Below, piece after piece: positions 26,344 through 36,164 of a DNA stretch of 64,000 nucleotides (position 1 is its first letter; each line of letters begins with the position of its first letter). The notes under the pieces are model-generated. The model worked only from the letters and a program-made list of their open reading frames with translations. It was not told the DNA's origin and searched no databases. This DNA is from G963556115 sp963667375 (GTDB lineage: Bacteria > Planctomycetota > SZUA-567): positions 1,054,001 through 1,118,000 of the forward strand of contig OY763323.1 in assembly GCA_963667375.1 (NCBI GenBank), in the 5' to 3' direction. A program made the translations under genes and the position numbers.

Positions 26344-27645
26344 TTATGCTTTACTGCTCGCCAGATATGATTTGATGCAATTGGCAATAGTAAGCTGTGT
26401 CGTGCGCCGTTTTTCATCATCGCTTCGTAACAGTGTAATTCTGAATCCTTTGAGCGGAGTGTGGAAACCGGACAACGGAGTTACGCAGATGCCGGTAGAG
26501 CCCATAAGATAATAGACAAAGCGTTTGTCATTGCTTACTCCCTGTGACATCTCTTCGATAAGCTTCCGGGTTTTGTCGTTATGAATCGGCAGTGTCTGAT
26601 TTTCGTTGAGGACATTATCATCAAATACGACACAGAAATAAAACGCTCCGCCTGGCATGCAGACATTGACGCCATCAACATCTTTAAAAATATTGTAAGC
26701 TTCTTCAGCACGTTCCTTAAACATTTTAGCGCGTTTTTTGAGATGTGCCGGGTATTTTTCGTTTCCTATTACCAGTGGCACCGAAAGCTGAGGAAGAGTG
26801 GTTGAGCATACTTCCATTCTCTTGGCATTGCCAAGAGCCTTGATATAATCAGAGAAATAAGCGCTCTTGTCACGGTTTAGCACTTCGATCCAGCCGCAAC
26901 GCGCTCCCGGCCATGGGTATTCCTTGCTGATCCCACGCAGCACAATTGCTGGAACATCCTGAATCACCTCACTCAGATGGATAGTTTCTTCGAAACTGAT
27001 ATGAGCATATATTTCATCACAGATCATCATTAGACCGTATTCCTGAGCTATTGAGACAATCTCGGTGAGTTCATCTCTGGTATATACCATACCGGTAGGA
27101 TTATCAGGGTTAACCAGGGCAATGCCCACTATCTGGTCATTATACTTTACCGACATTCTCAGTTCATCAAGATTTGGCCGCCAGTTATTTTTAGGATCCA
27201 GTGGAAAGGTGATATTGGTATATTTTCCACGTTTACTCTCATTTGATATATGTGTAGAGTAACTGGGACTGGGCATAATAACTCTGGCATCTTTGCGGAT
27301 AAGATCATAGATTTTATCAACTGCATCGGCTATGCCGTTAACGAATATGATATCATTCGCGGTCACTTGCGCGCCGCCGCGTTTATTAACTTCGTTGGCA
27401 AGAAATTGGCGTGACTCAAGTACTCCGAAGCTGTGGCAATAGGCCCAGGCTCGATCCTGCTCGGTTAGTCCGCGTACAATATCTTTGATCCATGGTTCAA
27501 CTTTTTCGCCCATCTCTATAGGATCGCCGATGTTTTCCCAGATTATTGTGACACCGGTGTCACGTATTCTGTATGCGTCTTCGACAATCTGTCTGATTTC
27601 ATATTCGAGATGTGCTGCTCCTTCATGCACGATATCAGTCTTCAT
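26344..27645 (-). CDS. Pyridoxal-phosphate-dependent class I/II aminotransferase
   Basis: The 433-residue protein is a fold-type I aminotransferase. It shows NIGDPIEMGEKVEPWI at the N-terminus, MPSPSYSTHI, and NPDNPTGMVY (the Asn that supports the PLP ring). ICDEIYAHISFE (Asp pairing with the pyridine nitrogen) follows, with K241 in GISKEYPWPGARCGW as the likely Schiff-base lysine. The Trp-rich stretch after the lysine is characteristic of a subgroup I have seen in anaerobes and spirochaetes. The substrate cannot be told from sequence. It has its own promoter and an overlapping inverted repeat. Confidence 0.9.
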   Translation of the reverse strand: MKTDIVHEGAAHLEYEIRQIVEDAYRIRDTGVTIIWENIGDPIEMGEKVEPWIKDIVRGLTEQDRAWAYCHSFGVLESRQFLANEVNKRGGAQVTANDIIFVNGIADAVDKIYDLIRKDARVIMPSPSYSTHISNESKRGKYTNITFPLDPKNNWRPNLDELRMSVKYNDQIVGIALVNPDNPTGMVYTRDELTEIVSIAQEYGLMMICDEIYAHISFEETIHLSEVIQDVPAIVLRGISKEYPWPGARCGWIEVLNRDKSAYFSDYIKALGNAKRMEVCSTTLPQLSVPLVIGNEKYPAHLKKRAKMFKERAEEAYNIFKDVDGVNVCMPGGAFYFCVVFDDNVLNENQTLPIHNDKTRKLIEEMSQGVSNDKRFVYYLMGSTGICVTPLSGFHTPLKGFRITLLRSDDEKRRTTQLTIANCIKSYLASSKA

Positions 27646-27679
27646 TTTTCAACTTCCTGTAATAAAAAAAACTAGTTTG

Positions 27680-27716
27680 CGCTTCGTTATATTAACAAGT
27701 GTACGAAGCGGATCAA
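27680..27716 (-). promoter_or_regulatory. Promoter and candidate operator of the aminotransferase gene
   Basis: On the minus strand TTGATC (27716-27711) and TAATAT (27694-27689) are 16 bases apart. Perfect 8-base inverted arms CGCTTCGT (27680-27687) and ACGAAGCG (27703-27710) enclose the -10 element and abut the -35, a placement expected of a repressor site. Confidence 0.6.
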
Positions 27717-28009
27717 TCTCGCCCTGTAATAAATTGTATATTGTGAATTTACAGCAGTAGGATTCTTGCAGGGTATCTGATATTGTATTTATTTAATACT
27801 GAAATTTCAAGGAAGATGCAAAATTGACAGCATTTTTTTATTTGTTATAATTTTCAGCATCCAGAAAATACATTTTTGCTGATTTTATAAGAAAGAATTG
27901 TTTGCAGATTATGAATACAAAAGCATATAAGACGCTTTATAAGTCCGTAGGACTTCCAGAGTGGAGACTTATTGTCGGGGAGTAGCGGAAGCGGTTTCAT
28001 CCGCGCCTG
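27717..28009 (+). other. Non-coding region with a short palindrome before the 28010 gene
   Basis: About 290 bases, AT-rich in its first half. AAGTCC-GTA-GGACTT at 27941-27955 is a perfect 6-bp hairpin, and GCGGAAGC...TCCGC around 27986-28003 can form another just before the putative TTG start. No clear sigma-70 promoter was found. Confidence 0.4.
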
Positions 28010-28333
28010 TTGACCAAACCGGTTTTTTATCCGTCACTAACTTATGACTATGCCTGTAAACTGGCCAAGGAGTGGAATGCGATAGATCATCTTTCGGAGT
28101 TTGTCGGGATTGTTGTCGGCTTTAATGTGCCGCCGGATTTTCTGAATAAATATGAGCAGCTTGTAACCGGAGAGTATGAAACCAAGGATTTATGGGTTAC
28201 GGTTGCTGAACTGTATATGCTTAATCAAGTCATTGAGGGACGGATTACGGTGTATAAAGTATATCTCGGAGATGGTTATGCAGGGGAAAAATTCACGCCG
28301 CAGGAGCTGAATGACGAGGCATTTCTGATTTAG
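28010..28333 (+). CDS. Small hypothetical protein
   Basis: The 107-residue product is soluble, acidic and not recognised. The TTG at 28010 is the first plausible start (a stop in frame lies at 27983-27985), but there is no good ribosome-binding site and a hairpin overlaps the region. Its start is therefore uncertain. The segment AKEWNAIDHLSEFVGIVVGF and the later YMLNQVIEGRITVYKVYLGDGY look protein-like, with mixed helix and strand. It ends 36 bases before the HD-GYP gene and may be co-transcribed with it. Confidence 0.6.
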   Translation: MTKPVFYPSLTYDYACKLAKEWNAIDHLSEFVGIVVGFNVPPDFLNKYEQLVTGEYETKDLWVTVAELYMLNQVIEGRITVYKVYLGDGYAGEKFTPQELNDEAFLI

Positions 28334-28369
28334 CGGGATAATCCTAGGGAACAGTCTGAGGGAGGACAG

Positions 28370-31285
28370 ATGAATCTTAAGTTTTATAAAATGAAGCTGC
28401 ATGTTAAAATATCAATACTCTTTGCGGTATTGATGCTGATTATATCTTCAATTCTGATTTATACCAGTTATATGCATCTGGCCAAAGTTATCCGGCATGT
28501 CAACAAAATCGCCTTTGATCGGATCCTTGATGATACGGCGTTCTGTCTGGAGACCGATTTTAGAAAAATTTCTTCAGAGATGGAGATATTGGCTAAAACT
28601 TCACTTACTGCAAATGATGATGAAGAGTGTGCGCCCGATAGACTGCTGCTGCTCAAGACCGCTCTTGATAACAATGAATGTGTAAATGCAGTATATGTTG
28701 GGTACAGTAATGGTGATCTCTTGCTTATCCGTCGTCTCAAAGTGCTTAGCGGTTATGAAAAATATACCCCTCCTGCAGATTCATATTATGTGGTAACCCG
28801 GGCAAAAAAGAATGCCGGAGCGGAGCTGACCTTTTATTCTAAAAGTTTTAACAGGCTGAAGACGGTCACGGATACAGCCTATACCTATGATGCAACCAGC
28901 AGAGTCTGGTATAAGCAGGCGGTAAAGGCGGCAGAGGTTATTGTCTCTCCACCCTATGTTTTTTATTCAACAAAAGCTATCGGCATTACTATGGCTATGA
29001 GTAATCCGGTATCTTTGAATGTTATCGGTTTTGACTATACGATGGATTCGCTTTTATCCATGATTACAAAATATTCTCTTTCTGATGAAACGAGGACTCT
29101 GCTTATCAACAGTTCCGGTCAGATCTTATCCGGGAACTATACGGAAAATCTTATTTCAGAGAGTGAGGGCGCATATGATATTGTGACGGTTAAGAATATC
29201 GTTGATCCGGTTATTAATGATTATGCGTCTACAGTCAATGAGAGTAATGATATTGCCTATATTTCAGATGGCGAGGAGTGGCGTGGTAAGAAGAAAAGTT
29301 TTTCACTGAAGGATGATGGTGAGGTATATACGGTGCTTACTGTTACACCCGAGCGTACCCTGATGGTGGAAGCATCAGAATATAAGCGGAATCTTATACT
29401 AGCCGGGGTGGGGGTGATTATTCTGATTCTCCCCCTGGTCTGGATTATTGCGGTTATTATCTCCAAACCTCTGATATATCTTTCCGAGCAGCTTGACCGG
29501 TTGAAGAATTTTGATTTCCGGAGTTCTTTTGATATTGAATCCTCGGTGGTAGAAATAGATAACCTGATAAAGTCCTCTAAAAGCATGATGGCAACAATCA
29601 AGAAATTTCAGATTATTGCTGAAACCATCACCAAGCAGAAGGAGTATGATCTGCTGCTGAATACGATTCTGCGGGAATCTACCTCTATCATCAACGGCAA
29701 GGGCGGAGCGGTGTATCTGTTCGCTGATTCTGATGAATTACTCGCTATTCAGGCATTGTATCTGTCGGAGAAGGATAAACGGGAGCAGGGTGATATCCTT
29801 GAACATATACGTGAGAACGGTGTTATTGAGCGCGGCTGTTTTGATAAATATCTGAAATCTGAAAATGAACTTTATATTGAAAATTCAGAGTCTGAATTTT
29901 CTGAAAAAGGCAGACTGATCTGGCCTGGGTATATTGAGGATTCAGATATTCTGCTTTCAATTATTCCCTTGCATGATAGTGACCGGCAGATGCTGGGGTA
30001 TATTGTATTTGCACATGATAAATCTGTAAATGACAGTGAGGTTGAGAATAGTGAACTGGCTTTCATCAAGGCTTTATCTGGATTTGTCTCTGCCGCTATT
30101 GAAGGTCAGCTTTTGATTGAGAAACGCAAGGAGCTGTTGCAAAGCCTTATTATGCTGATTGCGGATGCTATTGATGCGAAATCGCCATATACGGGTAAAC
30201 ATTGTCAGCGGGTGCCGGTTATAACTAAAATGATAATGGATGAGGTCTGCCGTTCTGATCAGGGAGAGTTCGCCGATTATAATCTTAATTCTGATCAGTG
30301 GGAGGAGATCAGGATCGCCTCCTGGCTGCATGATTGCGGTAAGGTGATAACGCCTGTTGATATTGTTGATAAAGCGACAAAGCTGGAGTGTATTTATAAT
30401 CGTATTCATGAGATAAGGATGCGCTTTGAGCTGATAAAATCTTATGCCGATATCGCGTATTGGCAGGGATTATATGAAGGGGGGGATAAAGCGGAGCTTG
30501 CGCGTATACGTGATGATACAAAAAAAGAGCTGGATGCGGAATTTGAGTTTGTTGCCGGTTGTAATATCGGCGGTGAATTTATGAGTGCGGAGGCCATAGA
30601 GCGTCTGGAAAAGATCTCCCGGCGGGTCTGGCAACGGACCCTTGACGATACGCTGGGACTGTCTGTGACGGAGTTGAAATTTTATCCGGGTAATGCTAAG
30701 ATGCTGCCGGCAGAGGAGAGACTGCTGGCGGATAAGATTGAGCATATACATCCTAAGGCTGAAAAAGATTATGAAAAACGAAATGTATGGGGTTTTTCCA
30801 TGCCTGAGCCGGATAATATAAGCAATAAAGGGGAGTTATATAATCTCTGTATCAGGCGGGGAACTCTGACTGATGAGGACAGATATATTATAAATGCGCA
30901 TATGATCCATACCATCAAGATCTTATCTAAGTTGCCATTCCCGAAGAATATGCAGAATATTGTCGAAATAGCCGGCAGTCATCATGAGAAAATTGACGGT
31001 GGAGGATACCCGCGAAATATTCCGGCCCGTGATTTGCCTATTCCGGCACGGGCAATGGCGATTGCAGATATTTTTGAGGCATTGACAGCGAGTGACAGAC
31101 CGTATAAAAAGAATAAAACTCTCGGTGAAACCTTGAAAATTATGAAGTATATGGTTGAGGACGGACACATAGACCGTGAACTTTTTGAACTATTTGTGCG
31201 TTCCGGGAAAGCTGAGGAGTATGCCCGTAAATATCTGCTAAAAGAGCAGCAAGACCTAGTAAATATTGATGAATTGCTGGAATAA
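28370..31285 (+). CDS. Membrane Cache-GAF-HD-GYP protein, probable c-di-GMP phosphodiesterase
   Basis: The 971-residue protein has membrane segments at about 9-30 and 341-364, with a Cache-like periplasmic sensor between (DATSRVWYKQAVKA and VFYSTKAIGITMAMSNPV). A HAMP-like helix is followed by a GAF domain (about 425-590) and an HD-GYP domain (about 600-950). The metal residues H654 and D655 (WLHDCGKV) and HHEKIDGGGYP (GGGYP at 877-881) are intact, so it should cleave c-di-GMP. A roughly 150-residue insert lies between the HD motif and the TLTDEDR helix, a known variant of the family. GGGAGGACAG precedes the ATG. No GGDEF protein is adjacent. Confidence 0.93.
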   Translation: MNLKFYKMKLHVKISILFAVLMLIISSILIYTSYMHLAKVIRHVNKIAFDRILDDTAFCLETDFRKISSEMEILAKTSLTANDDEECAPDRLLLLKTALDNNECVNAVYVGYSNGDLLLIRRLKVLSGYEKYTPPADSYYVVTRAKKNAGAELTFYSKSFNRLKTVTDTAYTYDATSRVWYKQAVKAAEVIVSPPYVFYSTKAIGITMAMSNPVSLNVIGFDYTMDSLLSMITKYSLSDETRTLLINSSGQILSGNYTENLISESEGAYDIVTVKNIVDPVINDYASTVNESNDIAYISDGEEWRGKKKSFSLKDDGEVYTVLTVTPERTLMVEASEYKRNLILAGVGVIILILPLVWIIAVIISKPLIYLSEQLDRLKNFDFRSSFDIESSVVEIDNLIKSSKSMMATIKKFQIIAETITKQKEYDLLLNTILRESTSIINGKGGAVYLFADSDELLAIQALYLSEKDKREQGDILEHIRENGVIERGCFDKYLKSENELYIENSESEFSEKGRLIWPGYIEDSDILLSIIPLHDSDRQMLGYIVFAHDKSVNDSEVENSELAFIKALSGFVSAAIEGQLLIEKRKELLQSLIMLIADAIDAKSPYTGKHCQRVPVITKMIMDEVCRSDQGEFADYNLNSDQWEEIRIASWLHDCGKVITPVDIVDKATKLECIYNRIHEIRMRFELIKSYADIAYWQGLYEGGDKAELARIRDDTKKELDAEFEFVAGCNIGGEFMSAEAIERLEKISRRVWQRTLDDTLGLSVTELKFYPGNAKMLPAEERLLADKIEHIHPKAEKDYEKRNVWGFSMPEPDNISNKGELYNLCIRRGTLTDEDRYIINAHMIHTIKILSKLPFPKNMQNIVEIAGSHHEKIDGGGYPRNIPARDLPIPARAMAIADIFEALTASDRPYKKNKTLGETLKIMKYMVEDGHIDRELFELFVRSGKAEEYARKYLLKEQQDLVNIDELLE

Positions 31286-31322
31286 AATATGCTACTTGCA
31301 GGTGTAAATATACAATAACGTA

Positions 31323-31350
31323 TTGACTTTTTTCAAATTATACATACATT
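31323..31350 (+). promoter_or_regulatory. Candidate sigma-70 promoter for asd
   Basis: TTGACT (31323-31328) and TACATT (31345-31350) are 16 bases apart, giving a leader of about 45 bases. Confidence 0.5.
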
Positions 31351-31401
31351 TACCCCCGGACTGTATGGTATAGCCCATTATTTATTGATTAGGAGAAAAA
31401 A

Positions 31402-32406
31402 GTGTCAAAGAATGTTGCTGTAGTAGGCGTTACTGGTGTCGTGGGGCAGGAGATGCTCCGCTGTCTTGACGAGAGAAACTTTCCGGTGGGAGAACTTAGA
31501 GTTATGGCTTCTAGCCGCTCTGCCGGTAAAAAAACGAAATTTAAAGGCGAAGAACTCACCATTATTGAAGCTACTACCGATGCATTTGATGGCATTGATA
31601 TAGCATTGATGGCGGTTGAGTCGGATCAGAGTAAGGAATTTTCACCGGCTGCAGTCAAAGCCGGAGCACTGGTGGTGGATAATTCATCAGCGTTCCGTAT
31701 GGATCCTGAATGTCCGCTGGTGGTCCCGGAGGTTAATCCGGAAGCTGCAAAGAATGCTCCAAAAGGTATTATTGCCAATCCGAACTGTTCAACAATTATT
31801 ATGAATGTTCCGGTATTCCCTCTGCACAAGGTCAATCCGGTAAAGCGAATAGTAGTATCGACCTATCAGGCTGCTTCCGGAGCCGGACGTCCGGCTATGG
31901 ATGAGCTTGAAGCTACAACCAAAGCCTGGGCCAATGGCGAGAAGATTGAACCAAAGGTCTTTCCATACCAGCTGGCGATGAATCTTTTCTCTCATAATTC
32001 ACCTATCGGTCCGAATGGGTATAATCAGGAAGAGATGAAGATGGTCAATGAAACCAGGAAGATCTTCGGTTGTAATGAGATAATGGTTGGTGTCACCTGC
32101 GTGCGGGTACCGGTAATGCGGGCGCATTGCGAATCTATAAATCTCGAATTTGAAAATCCTATCACAGAAGAAGAGGTCTTCGAAATTCTTAAGAAAGCTC
32201 CGGGAGTTAAAATTCTGGATGACCGTGTGGCTAACCGTTCACCTCAGCCTATTGATGCTACCGGTCAGGGTGATATTATTGTCGGTCGTATCAGAAGCGA
32301 TATTTCACAGCCAAATGGTAATGGTATTGAAATGTTTGTTTCCGGTGATCAGATTCTTAAAGGTGCGGCTCTCAATGCGGTGCAGGTTGCAGAGCTTCTG
32401 ATCTGA
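31402..32406 (+). CDS. asd: Aspartate-semialdehyde dehydrogenase
   Basis: It reduces aspartyl phosphate to aspartate semialdehyde with NADPH, the branch point to lysine/diaminopimelate, threonine and methionine. The 334 residues begin at GTG 31402 after AGGAGAAAAA. The nucleotide motif VVGVTGVVGQEML is at the N-terminus. The catalytic C129 sits in NPNCSTIIM, and QAASGAGRPAMDEL and the late VGVTCVRVPVMRAHCESI are typical of the bacterial USG-1/Asd type. It appears monocistronic, with a strong terminator after it. Confidence 0.97.
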   Translation: MSKNVAVVGVTGVVGQEMLRCLDERNFPVGELRVMASSRSAGKKTKFKGEELTIIEATTDAFDGIDIALMAVESDQSKEFSPAAVKAGALVVDNSSAFRMDPECPLVVPEVNPEAAKNAPKGIIANPNCSTIIMNVPVFPLHKVNPVKRIVVSTYQAASGAGRPAMDELEATTKAWANGEKIEPKVFPYQLAMNLFSHNSPIGPNGYNQEEMKMVNETRKIFGCNEIMVGVTCVRVPVMRAHCESINLEFENPITEEEVFEILKKAPGVKILDDRVANRSPQPIDATGQGDIIVGRIRSDISQPNGNGIEMFVSGDQILKGAALNAVQVAELLI

Positions 32407-32440
32407 TACTTTGATTTTATATTTTTAAGTATTGTGTTAT

Positions 32441-32480
32441 AAAACTGCAGAAGAACAGATTATTGTTCTTCTGCAGTTTT
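32441..32480. terminator. Bidirectional terminator between asd and the TPR/DUF3857 gene
   Basis: Arms AAAACTGCAGAAGAACA (32441-32457) and its complement (32464-32480) form a 17-bp stem with A and T flanks, suiting the convergent genes. Confidence 0.92.
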
Positions 32481-32533
32481 AATTGGTAGAAGCTGTCATC
32501 TTAGGTCTGTTTATTACAGAAAGCAGGGGATTA

Positions 32534-35500
32534 TTAATTATGTTTTTCAAACCAGATGTAGGTATTTTCAAGATGGTCGATATTGACGGAAAGCTGATGA
32601 TAGTCATCCCAATCCTCCAGTGAGATTATCTGCGGCTGGAAATTATATTTACGTTCCAGAATTATATTATTGTTTTCCTGAGTGAAGGATAGTGAATAAT
32701 AACCAAATTTTGACCTGATTACCTGATCTTCGGGGAGACCTTTTATGACTGCGTCTTCAGGAAGAATATATGTATAACGGTCATGACCACAGACAAAATT
32801 TGAAAGGTGATATGGGGTCTTGCGGTTATTGGCATTGTGCTTTGGCAGGAGTTCAATTTTCGGGAGAGCCAGATTTATGCCGAACTGGCCACTGGTATTT
32901 TCTCTGAGAAAATCCGGCACAGTGGCATTATAAGTTACAATGAAACTTGAACCCGGAGTTGTGAGATCAGGCAGTTCAAATTCTGATACTGTTATACTGA
33001 GCAGAGATTTCGAAAGTATATTTTCCAGCTGCCCCAGTCGAAGTTCTTGGCTGAGGTCTATCATATTTTCTTTGAATTCCCAGCCGCGGGTACCGGAGTA
33101 TTTGATGCTGCCCTGCAGTGTGGTTGTACTATCAGAAAAATGATATTCACGTCTGCGTTCGATGGTATACAGACTTTCAGGTGCTGCCGGTATGGTAACA
33201 AATTCGCATTTTCTCAGTCCGAGTATAAAACCGGTTCCGCTACAGAAATCTTCACCAATCTCACCAGCCTTAGCGTAGCGTGCACGGGGATCAAGCCAGA
33301 GATCAGTGCCGTTTTCAGTGCGGCAGAGTATGAGGTAATCCATGAAGTTATTATCAGACGGCAGCTTCCAGATTGGATCATAAATAATATTTTCCGGCGG
33401 TCTGACGGCGACAAGATCTGCAGCTATTTCCGCGCTGTGTAACATTGCCAGAAGCAGGTTTCTTTTATTTCCGGATTTCTGCAGGAAGATATGTCCGGCG
33501 GGAGCCCGTGAACTTGAAGGGGTGATCTCGCGGTTGACATAATTATAGATAGCGGCAATTTTTTCTCTGGCGGTTTTGCAGTCTGCGGTCAATTCCCGGA
33601 CTTTATCCTGAATTGCTATTGTCGGGATGGTCTTACCGAGATAAGAGGTTATCATACTGCTGTGCACGTCATTCCAGCTCTGTCTGGAGGCGACTGCCAC
33701 ATAAGGCAGGGTTGAACTGATTGCCGGGCTACCTTCTTCATGAATGGCCTCAGGCATATTCTTACCGGTCCAGATAAAATATCTGGTGCCGTCTTCATCT
33801 TCACTGGTGGTGAATTCTATATTATTATCGAGATTGCGCGTAGCATAGGCGAAGTCTACACCCTTAGGAACTCTGACGACATACTGTGAGAAAAGAAATG
33901 ATTCCTGGCTGTTGGGACTGCGAAAGTACCATTTAGGGAAGCGGAGTTTGCGGTCAGGAGGGGTTGGCAGTTCATTGAGGTAGCTGTGTTCGATTATTGC
34001 TCCCGGAGCAACAGCGGGCATGGTTATTTTTTTAGTACCTTTAAGAATAACCGGTTCCAGAGAACGGTTTTTTTCCGGGATTATGGTTCGCGCCTGCAGC
34101 AGCTCACCATAGGTGTCTACTATTGCAGCTTTATTCACTCCGCTGTCAGTAAGAACGGCCTGAAGTTCGTGGGTGTAGTTGGAATAGCCACCGGAGTTTT
34201 CAATGGTAAGTACTGTTTGATCGATAAGTCTGGCGGTGCTGCCGAAGTACTCGGTATGGGTGGTGATGAATTTTTCAATGGTATCCTGGGTGTTGATAGC
34301 GAATTTCTGCCAAAAGCTGTAGCTTTTACCTTCAAGACCGGCAAGCAGCCGGCGTAATGAAAAATTACCGGTATCAGATTTCAGGCTTTCGCTATATTTT
34401 TGTATTGCAGCGTCAAGATTTTTGGCTGTAAATAGCACGTCTCCCTGGATGCGCAGTATCCCGGGATCGTTACCTACCGCCTGCAGGCAGTCTTTTAACG
34501 TCTCTTCCGCCTGAGTATATTTTCCGGTTCGCGAGAGCATCTCGGCTTTGAGCATAATCATATCGAGCCGCTGCTGGTAATATGAGGGAGTCTGATTCAG
34601 CAGTTCCAGAGCTTTGTTGTAATTACCGGAAGCGAAGTATGATCTGATACAGTCGGAAGCGATTATAATATTGCCGCGGTTTTTTTCGCAGGCTCTTTCA
34701 AGAATTGCCGCCGCTTTGCTGATCTGTCCGGTCTGATTGGCGTATATGCTTTTAAGCAGCAGGGAGAGGTAACTGTCCGGGTAAATCTTATCCAGTTCGT
34801 TTAACCAGGTGGCGGATTCTGCATTCCAGTTATTCTCCAGTGCGATGCGAATTCTGGCTCCGTGAGCCATGATCGCCTGCGGATTCAGAGATAATGCCTG
34901 TTTATAATAGGAACAGGCTTTATCAAAATGTTTGTTCTGGCGTTCGTGATCACCAAGAATAAGCAGTGCTCCTACAGCCTTGGGATTCAGTTCCAGTGCT
35001 TTCAGCGCTTCACGCTGAATTATCGAGGTCTGCAATGGACCGGGAAGAACTGATATTGCCTGTCCGGCGCAGGCGGCATAGTAGATATGCAGAACCGGGT
35101 TATCCGGTTCGGAACTGATGGCTTGCTGCCAGAGCGAAAGCGCCTGGTCATATTCATGATTATACTGGCAGATGAGGGCTTTTTCTGCAGTTGTAAAGTC
35201 TGAAGTGGGAGGTTGCAGGCGTTGCCAGAGATTTTTACCGAATTCATTATTTCCGTGCAGCGCTGTCAGATCGTAGCTGATATTTTTTAGAGGGTTTAAA
35301 TCCGGACCAAGCAGACGGAAAATTTCACTGCCGTGAGTCTGAGCCGAGTAAACTTTGAGCAGCAGGCGGTGCCAGCCGGCAGCGAGTTTTTCCGGGCTGT
35401 TGAAACGTATGGTATTTCCCAGTTCTTCCTGCATCGGGTCGGCGGTTCCGGATTCTCTGCCGTCAATCCAGAAGGTGCATGCTCCTGGGCCGGTTTTTTC

Positions 35501-36133
35501 AAGAATTACGGTGGTTGGTTCTGCAAGTTTGAACTGGGTATAAAGGTAGAGCACTCCTCTTTGCGGTGATACCCACTGATAAGGCTGGAAATTGTTGAGG
35601 CAGATATTCTCGCCCAGAAGTCTCCAGGTGACATCCTTGCCAAGGCCGTGCATGAAAATAGAGAAATCAATACTTACTTCAGGTGGAAAGCTCTGGTAGA
35701 ACGAAGCTTGATCGTATTCACCGAAGGAACCGGCAATGCGCCATGACGGGATAATTCCCCGTTCACGCCGGAGCTCGGTTGCCTGATATTCCTGTCCATC
35801 CGAGGTTTCAATCATTGCCAGCATCTGTACTGCCAGATCGCGGGAGAGAGGAGGAAGATCCTTGTCGGCAAGGAGTTTGCCGAGTATATCTTTACCGAGG
35901 TCATTGCTGCTTAAAAATTGTTTATTGATATCCTTTGCCAACAGCAGCGGCAGGTAGGAATTTTTCGGATCGGAGGTGGCAAGCTGCAGATTATTCAGGA
36001 AGAAGTTCTGATAGTCTCCTGAGAGCAGAAATTCTTCTGACGGGGTGGTGCTCTCGGTGTCTGCGTAGGCACTGCCGGTGAAAAGTACGAGAATAAAAAG
36101 TAAGAGTAAGTTTCTTGATAGCAGTCTCTGCAT
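32534..36133 (-). CDS. Large exported TPR/DUF3857/transglutaminase-like protein
   Basis: The start is placed at 36133, giving 1199 residues with a clear signal peptide (LLLLFILVLFTGSAYA, cleavage before DTES at about residue 25). A beta-rich, carbohydrate-binding-like region precedes at least six TPR motifs (about 330-600, for example ALLILGDHERQNKHFDKACS). A DUF3857 domain (about 650-800) and a transglutaminase-like domain (about 850-960) follow. The usual Cys position reads QKSGNKR (S887) and the usual His position is Asp in FMDYLIL, with only WLDP retained, so the enzyme core looks inactive. A C-terminal DUF2569-like or beta domain ends the protein. It is the last gene of the cobA-hemD run. 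Confidence 0.85.
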   Translation of the reverse strand: MQRLLSRNLLLLFILVLFTGSAYADTESTTPSEEFLLSGDYQNFFLNNLQLATSDPKNSYLPLLLAKDINKQFLSSNDLGKDILGKLLADKDLPPLSRDLAVQMLAMIETSDGQEYQATELRRERGIIPSWRIAGSFGEYDQASFYQSFPPEVSIDFSIFMHGLGKDVTWRLLGENICLNNFQPYQWVSPQRGVLYLYTQFKLAEPTTVILEKTGPGACTFWIDGRESGTADPMQEELGNTIRFNSPEKLAAGWHRLLLKVYSAQTHGSEIFRLLGPDLNPLKNISYDLTALHGNNEFGKNLWQRLQPPTSDFTTAEKALICQYNHEYDQALSLWQQAISSEPDNPVLHIYYAACAGQAISVLPGPLQTSIIQREALKALELNPKAVGALLILGDHERQNKHFDKACSYYKQALSLNPQAIMAHGARIRIALENNWNAESATWLNELDKIYPDSYLSLLLKSIYANQTGQISKAAAILERACEKNRGNIIIASDCIRSYFASGNYNKALELLNQTPSYYQQRLDMIMLKAEMLSRTGKYTQAEETLKDCLQAVGNDPGILRIQGDVLFTAKNLDAAIQKYSESLKSDTGNFSLRRLLAGLEGKSYSFWQKFAINTQDTIEKFITTHTEYFGSTARLIDQTVLTIENSGGYSNYTHELQAVLTDSGVNKAAIVDTYGELLQARTIIPEKNRSLEPVILKGTKKITMPAVAPGAIIEHSYLNELPTPPDRKLRFPKWYFRSPNSQESFLFSQYVVRVPKGVDFAYATRNLDNNIEFTTSEDEDGTRYFIWTGKNMPEAIHEEGSPAISSTLPYVAVASRQSWNDVHSSMITSYLGKTIPTIAIQDKVRELTADCKTAREKIAAIYNYVNREITPSSSRAPAGHIFLQKSGNKRNLLLAMLHSAEIAADLVAVRPPENIIYDPIWKLPSDNNFMDYLILCRTENGTDLWLDPRARYAKAGEIGEDFCSGTGFILGLRKCEFVTIPAAPESLYTIERRREYHFSDSTTTLQGSIKYSGTRGWEFKENMIDLSQELRLGQLENILSKSLLSITVSEFELPDLTTPGSSFIVTYNATVPDFLRENTSGQFGINLALPKIELLPKHNANNRKTPYHLSNFVCGHDRYTYILPEDAVIKGLPEDQVIRSKFGYYSLSFTQENNNIILERKYNFQPQIISLEDWDDYHQLSVNIDHLENTYIWFEKHN

Positions 36134-36164
36134 GGTATTAGCTCTCTTTATCCAGTAAAAAAGA

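Noticed and set aside
27941..27955. AAGTCC-GTA-GGACTT as part of a riboswitch or attachment site
   Set aside because: It is only a 6-bp hairpin with no second conserved element or repeat elsewhere in the window.
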